Part shown: positions 60,188-64,000 of the stretch, in pieces
Position numbering within the stretch: the stretch's first letter is position 1
Layout: every line of letters begins with the position of its first letter
Assembly (NCBI RefSeq): GCF_035645195.1
Contig: NZ_DASQNA010000013.1
Span: 62,001-126,000 of the forward strand
DNA: 64,000 bases
Direction: 5' to 3'
Origin: Paenibacillus sp.
Lineage (GTDB): Bacteria > Bacillota > Bacilli > Paenibacillales > YIM-B00363
Notes under the pieces: model-generated
Told to the model about the DNA's origin: nothing
What the model saw: the letters and a program-made list of their open reading frames with translations, nothing else
Databases searched by the model: none
Translations under genes and position numbers: made by a program

Positions 60188-61482
60188 GTAGAAGTCTCCC
60201 TTGCCTCGGACGCCGACGACGCTCCGGACGCCCCCGCAGACGCCCCTGTGGACGTCCCTGCGTTCGCCGCCGCGGCGCGCGCCGCGAACGCCTCGCGCCC
60301 GATCGTCAGCAGCCGATCGGCGACCGACCGCTTCGATTGCAGCGGCAGCTCCTCGACGAGCCCGTCCGCCGTAAAGACGGACACGGCGTTCGTATCGTGC
60401 CCGAAGCCGACGCCGGGCTGCGACACGTCATTCGCGACGATGAAGTCGGCGCGCTTCGAGGCCGCCTTCAGGACGGCGTATTGCGCCACATCGTGCGTCT
60501 CGGCCGCGAAGCCGATCAGCACTTGGTCCGGCCGCTTGCGCGCCCCGAGCTCCTTCAGGATGTCGGGCGTCCGTTCGAGCGTGAGCGTCATCTCGTCGGC
60601 GCTTTTCTTAAGTTTGCGGTCCGCTCGCGCGGCCGGACGGTAATCGGCGACCGCCGCCGCCTTCACGACGATGTCCGTCTCGGGAAAGCGCGCCAGCACG
60701 GCGTCGTACATGTCCTGCGCCGACTCCACGCGCACGAGCTCTACGCCGGCGGGCGGCTGGGCGTCGGCGCGCCCGGCGACGAGCGTCACCCTCGCGCCTC
60801 GCGCCCGCGCCGCCTCCGCGACGGCGAAGCCCATTTTGCCCGACGAATCGTTCGTTAAATACCGGACCGGATCGATCCGCTCCACGGTCGCGCCCGCCGT
60901 CACGAGCACGCGGACGCCGTCGAGATCGCGGGGCGCCGCGAGCAGCGCCGACAGCTTGTCCGCGATTTGCTCCGGCTCCGCCATCCGGCCTTTGCCCGTA
61001 TAGCCGCAAGCGAGAAACCCTTCGCCCGGCTCGACGAAATGGACCCCGCGCCCGCGCAGCGTCTCCATATGCTGCTGCACGATCGGGTTCGCGTACATAT
61101 GCACGTTCATCGCCGGCGCGATCAGCACCGGCGTCCGCCCGCGATGCGCGAGCAGCGTCGTCGACAGCATATCGTCGCCGAGGCCGAGCGCGAGCTTCGC
61201 GAGCGCGTTCGCCGTCGCCGGCGCGACGACGACGGCGTCGGCCCGGTCCGCGAGGTCGATATGCGAGATGACGGCCGCGTCCTCCTCGTCGAACGTGTCA
61301 ACAACCACGCGATGCCGCGTGATCGCTTGGAACGTCAGCGGCGCCACGAACTTCGTCGCCGACGCCGTCATGACGACGCGCACGTCCGCTCCCGCCTGCG
61401 TCAGCTTGCTCGCGACGGCCGCCGCCTTATACGCGGCGATGCCGCCGGTGACGCCGAGGATCACCGTTTTCCCCTGAAGCAT
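60184..61482 (-). CDS. coaBC: Bifunctional phosphopantothenoylcysteine synthetase/decarboxylase
   Basis: A 432-residue fusion for two steps of CoA synthesis. The N-terminal CoaC flavoprotein domain (about 1-185) has VTGGIAAYKAA, the active-site histidine in DVVVDTFDEEDAAVISHIDLA-like sequence and PAMNVHMYANP. The C-terminal CoaB domain contains VLVTAGATVERIDPVRYLTN. A Ser/Ala/Gly-rich tail (about 400-432) is unusual but low-complexity. The ATG at 61482 follows GGAGG. Confidence 0.97.
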   Translation of the reverse strand: MLQGKTVILGVTGGIAAYKAAAVASKLTQAGADVRVVMTASATKFVAPLTFQAITRHRVVVDTFDEEDAAVISHIDLADRADAVVVAPATANALAKLALGLGDDMLSTTLLAHRGRTPVLIAPAMNVHMYANPIVQQHMETLRGRGVHFVEPGEGFLACGYTGKGRMAEPEQIADKLSALLAAPRDLDGVRVLVTAGATVERIDPVRYLTNDSSGKMGFAVAEAARARGARVTLVAGRADAQPPAGVELVRVESAQDMYDAVLARFPETDIVVKAAAVADYRPAARADRKLKKSADEMTLTLERTPDILKELGARKRPDQVLIGFAAETHDVAQYAVLKAASKRADFIVANDVSQPGVGFGHDTNAVSVFTADGLVEELPLQSKRSVADRLLTIGREAFAARAAAANAGTSTGASAGASGASSASEARETST

Positions 61483-61518
61483 CCAGATCCCTCCTTCTTG
61501 CGAAAAAAATAACAACCA

Positions 61519-61749
61519 CTAGGGTTGTTGAGGGGAAGAAGCTTCCGCTTCTTTGGTCGTTTTTTCGTACGTGATCAGGTCGCCGTGAATTTCCTCCAGC
61601 GCGACGCCTACCTGCTTGTGGGCCCGCGGGTTGCGCAAATCGGACTTCGCACCTTCGCGCAGCGCTCTCGCGCGCTTCGACGCCGCGACGACGAGCAAAT
61701 ATTTGCTGCCGGCCTTTTCGACCAGCTTGTCGATCGATGGATATAACAT
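61519..61749 (-). CDS. rpoZ: DNA-directed RNA polymerase omega subunit
   Basis: A 76-residue omega subunit that helps assemble and stabilise RNA polymerase. It has YPSIDKLVEKAGSKYLLVVAASKRARAL, quoted here in parts as YPSIDKLV and KYLLVVAASKRARAL, followed by NPRAHKQVGVALEEI. It lies between gmk and coaBC, the conserved order. Confidence 0.96.
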   Translation of the reverse strand: MLYPSIDKLVEKAGSKYLLVVAASKRARALREGAKSDLRNPRAHKQVGVALEEIHGDLITYEKTTKEAEASSPQQP

Positions 61750-61756
61750 CCTTCTC

Positions 61757-62365
61757 CTACACCTCGTTCAGCCAATTTTGGATCGCCGGAAACACCCGTT
61801 CCCGCTTGCAGTGCTCCGCCGCGATAATGCATTGCACGCGGTTGCACGCCGTCTCGAGCACGTCGTTCACGACGGCGTAATCGTAGTGCTCCATCAATTT
61901 CAGTTCATCCGCCGCCGCGGCCATGCGGGACCGAATCGAGCTTTCGGTTTCGGTACCGCGTCCGACGATGCGGTTGCGCAGCTCCTCGAGCGACGGCGGC
62001 AGCACGAAGATGAAGATCGCGTCCGGAAACCGCTCTTTCACCTGCATCGCGCCCTGCACGTCGATTTCGAGAATGATGTCTTTGCCGTTGTCGATCGTCT
62101 GCTGCACGAACGACTTCGGCGTTCCGTAATAGTTGCCGACGTATTCCGCCCATTCGAGCAGTTCGCCGGCTTCGATCATCGAACGGAACTCTTCATGCGT
62201 TTTGAAAAAATAGTTGACGCCGTCGATCTCGCCCTCCCGCGGTTTCCGCGTCGTGGCCGAGACCGAATATACGAGCTCGGGAGACATCTTCCGCAGCAGG
62301 TTGCACAGCGTTCCCTTGCCTACGCCGGACGGGCCGGACAACACGAGCAGCAAACCTTTGGTCAT
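61757..62365 (-). CDS. gmk: Guanylate kinase
   Basis: A 202-residue kinase that phosphorylates GMP to GDP. The P-loop is [14 protein letters not shown]. The GMP-binding region is [20 protein letters not shown] start at 62365 gives the family length and has GAGGA seven bases upstream; an upstream GTG would add 20 residues and overlap remA. It lies between remA and rpoZ. Confidence 0.96.
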   Translation of the reverse strand: MTKGLLLVLSGPSGVGKGTLCNLLRKMSPELVYSVSATTRKPREGEIDGVNYFFKTHEEFRSMIEAGELLEWAEYVGNYYGTPKSFVQQTIDNGKDIILEIDVQGAMQVKERFPDAIFIFVLPPSLEELRNRIVGRGTETESSIRSRMAAAADELKLMEHYDYAVVNDVLETACNRVQCIIAAEHCKRERVFPAIQNWLNEV

Positions 62366-62421
62366 GAACCGTTCCTCGACTTTGGTTAGGGTGGTTTGGA
62401 CAGTAGGTATCGTCATGGCCG

Positions 62422-62682
62422 TCACTCGTCGTGATCCTCGTCTTTGTTGGAGAGCCGGTGCGCGACGGTTTCGGGCTGCACCGCGGACAAGATAACGTGA
62501 TCGCTGTCCGTGATGATGACGGCCCGCGTTCTGCGGCCGTACGTCGCGTCGATCAGCATATGCCGGTCCCGCGCCTCTTGGATGATGCGCTTGATCGGCG
62601 CCGATTCGGGACTCACGATAGAGATGATCCGATTCGCGGATACGATGTTGCCGAATCCGATGTTGATGAGTTTGATAGCCAT
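62422..62682 (-). CDS. remA: Extracellular matrix regulator RemA
   Basis: An 86-residue RemA (YlzA) protein: [20 protein letters not shown], then [21 protein letters not shown]. In B. subtilis it is a DNA-binding activator of matrix (eps, tapA) and osmoprotection genes, forming oligomeric rings. It lies between yicC and gmk, as in Bacillus. The C-terminus is acidic (NKDEDHDE). Confidence 0.95.
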   Translation of the reverse strand: MAIKLINIGFGNIVSANRIISIVSPESAPIKRIIQEARDRHMLIDATYGRRTRAVIITDSDHVILSAVQPETVAHRLSNKDEDHDE

Positions 62683-62811
62683 GCTGGTTTCCCCCTAGCG
62701 CCTCTTAGTAGGCATTGTAACCCGCGCCGCTGTCCCCCATACGGCACCGCCGCCGGGCGAAAAGAGTCGATTTTATCTATATCGCGGTTTTCCTAAAAAA
62801 AGTAGTGCGAA

Positions 62812-63693
62812 TCACTCGATGTTTTGCGTTTGTTCCCGCAGCTTTTCGAGTTCGGCTTTCACTTCGACGACCAGGGCGGACACGCCCGCGTGGTTCGCTT
62901 TCGAACCGATCGTATTCGCTTCCCGGTTCATCTCTTGCAGGAGGAAGTCCAGCTTCCTGCCGACAGGCTCGTTCGCGTCGAGCAGCGCGGCGAACTGCTT
63001 CGCGTGGCTCGCAAGGCGCGTCAGCTCCTCGTCGATCGCGCTCCGCTCCGCGAAATACGCGACCTCCGCGGCGAGCCGCGCCTCGTCGACCGGCGCGTTC
63101 CCGCCGGTGAGCTGCTCGATCCGCTCGCGCAGACGCTCCCGTACTTCGGCGGCGACGTTCGGCGCGAGCTCGCGGATGCGCTCGACGCGCTCCTCGACGG
63201 CCGCGAGCTTCGCCCGCGCGTCCGCTTCGAGGAACCGTCCTTCGGCCTCGCGCATGGCGGCGAGCCGCTCCAACGCGCCCGCCGCGCAGGCGAGCAGCTC
63301 GTCGTCCGCGCTGTCCGGCAGTTCGTCCTCGCGGACGGAAAATACGCCGGGCGCCTTCAGCAGCTCCCACGCCGTGAGGCCGCTCTCCGCGAGGGCGAAC
63401 CGCTCCTTGAGCCGGTTCGCCGCGTCCGCGTACGCCGCCGCGAGCGCCCAATCGACTTCCGCCTGCCGGGGCGTCTCCCCGGTCCGATCGACCGCGACGG
63501 TCACGTCGACGCGCCCGCGGCCGATGCGTGATGCCGCGAGCTTGCGGAGCCTGTCCTCCAAGTGGTTCCATTCCCGCGGAAGCCGGCATACGACTTCCGC
63601 ATATCGATGGTTTACGGATTTCATCTCGACCGTAAACGTCAGTGGTCCAACGCTTCTGGAATCGCGTCCGTATCCGGTCATGCTTCGCAGCAC
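62812..63693 (-). CDS. yicC: YicC family endoribonuclease
   Basis: A 293-residue YicC/YloC protein. The N-terminal half begins MLRSMTGYGRDSRSVGPLTF and has EMKSVNHRYAEVVCRLPREW. The C-terminal DUF1732 part ends in KLDFLLQEMNREANTIGSKA and AELEKLREQTQNIE. YicC of E. coli is an endoribonuclease acting on sRNAs; the same role here is inference. It starts the yicC-remA-gmk-rpoZ-coaBC-priA series. Confidence 0.94.
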   Translation of the reverse strand: MLRSMTGYGRDSRSVGPLTFTVEMKSVNHRYAEVVCRLPREWNHLEDRLRKLAASRIGRGRVDVTVAVDRTGETPRQAEVDWALAAAYADAANRLKERFALAESGLTAWELLKAPGVFSVREDELPDSADDELLACAAGALERLAAMREAEGRFLEADARAKLAAVEERVERIRELAPNVAAEVRERLRERIEQLTGGNAPVDEARLAAEVAYFAERSAIDEELTRLASHAKQFAALLDANEPVGRKLDFLLQEMNREANTIGSKANHAGVSALVVEVKAELEKLREQTQNIE

Positions 63694-63719
63694 AGCCTCG
63701 CACGCTCCGTTTCTCTATA

Positions 63720-64000
63720 TTACTTCATTTCCCTAGTGGGTACAAGTGGAAAACGGGCCTGCGCCCGCTCCCGGACGTAACGGGTCAGCTCCACCGTCAT
63801 CTCGTACGCCATGAACGGGGTGATGAGATAAATGCCGTTGAATCGCTCCATGGCGACGTCGAGCAGCTCTTTCGAGATGTCGAGCGACACCCTGCGTCCC
63901 GCTTCGCCCTCGAGCCCCGCCATGCGGCGGCGCACGTCGTCGGACAGCGTGATGCCGGGCACCTCGTTGTGCAAATATTCGGCGTTGCGGCCGCTCGTGA
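63720..64000 (-). CDS. Methylenetetrahydrofolate reductase-type protein, C-terminal end
   Basis: About 93 residues are visible and the frame is open at the right edge. The segment TSGRNAEYLHNEVPGITLSD, followed by DVRRRMAGLEGEAG and ERFNGIYLITPFMAYEMTVE, matches the C-terminal part of MetF. In Bacillales this often belongs to a bifunctional homocysteine S-methyltransferase/5,10-methylene-THF reductase (YitJ type). Without the N-terminal part, fusion or single MetF cannot be told. It ends in a short Arg-rich tail and a stop at 63720. Confidence 0.85.
   Translation of the reverse strand, partial: TSGRNAEYLHNEVPGITLSDDVRRRMAGLEGEAGRRVSLDISKELLDVAMERFNGIYLITPFMAYEMTVELTRYVRERAQARFPLVPTREMK

Noticed and set aside
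1-64000. CRISPR array, rRNA or tRNA genes
   Set aside because: No regularly spaced repeats of CRISPR type were seen. I noticed no tRNA-like cloverleaf or rRNA sequence, but a scan with dedicated models was not possible.

Overview
The window looks like a chromosome segment of an endospore-forming, high-GC Firmicute of the Paenibacillaceae (Paenibacillus/Cohnella type). The grounds are the protein sequences, the sporulation genes (spoVM, a spoVIF-like gene, ylbJ, a csfG-like small RNA) and a gene order close to Bacillus subtilis. Most genes lie on the minus strand, so transcription runs from high to low coordinates. Assignments come from reading the sequence only; no database search was run.

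Layout, from the right end leftwards. 63.9-41.8 kb: end of a methylenetetrahydrofolate reductase-type gene, then yicC, remA, gmk, rpoZ, coaBC, priA, def, fmt, rsmB, rlmN, prpC, prkC, rsgA, rpe, spoVM, rpmB (plus strand), yloU, fakA, degV, recG, a cobalamin-binding-type protein and a spoVIF-like gene. 41.8-34.2 kb is more variable: a LexA-box-controlled Y-family polymerase with yolD, an ABC-F protein with a long structured leader, a membrane diguanylate cyclase preceded by a 41-codon acidic ORF, and a histidine kinase fused to an RsbR/STAS-type module. 34.2-29.2 kb is a ylb cluster: a csfG-like sRNA, rsmD, coaD, ylbJ, ylbL and tmcAL (ylbM). 29.1-22.1 kb separates ylbM from ylbN: tatA-tatC and a Tat-dependent PhoX phosphatase, an arsenic operon with an ArsC-ArsR fusion, and an exported stalk-domain protein. 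22.0-9.8 kb: ylbN (DUF177), rpmF, then the FapR-controlled fatty acid operon fapR-plsX-fabH-fabD-fabG-acpP-fabF, and rnc-smc-ftsY. 9.8-8.1 kb: an AT-richer island with a degenerate IS1595-like transposase under an apparent SOS promoter, surrounded by five copies of a 20-bp motif. 8.1-0 kb: a MOSC protein, ylxM-ffh, rpsP-khpA-rimM-trmD, rplS, lepB, rbgA, rnhB and the start of a ylqG/FliK-like gene.

The housekeeping parts cover protein targeting (ffh, ftsY, lepB, Tat), ribosome assembly and RNA modification, membrane lipid synthesis (FapR regulon and FakA/DegV) and Ser/Thr phosphorylation (PrkC/PrpC). The best candidates for new biology are the SOS-boxed, catalytically eroded transposase with its motif array, the kinase-STAS fusion with a possible internal start, the ArsC-ArsR fusion that keeps all four reductase cysteines, and the attenuator-like ABC-F leader.
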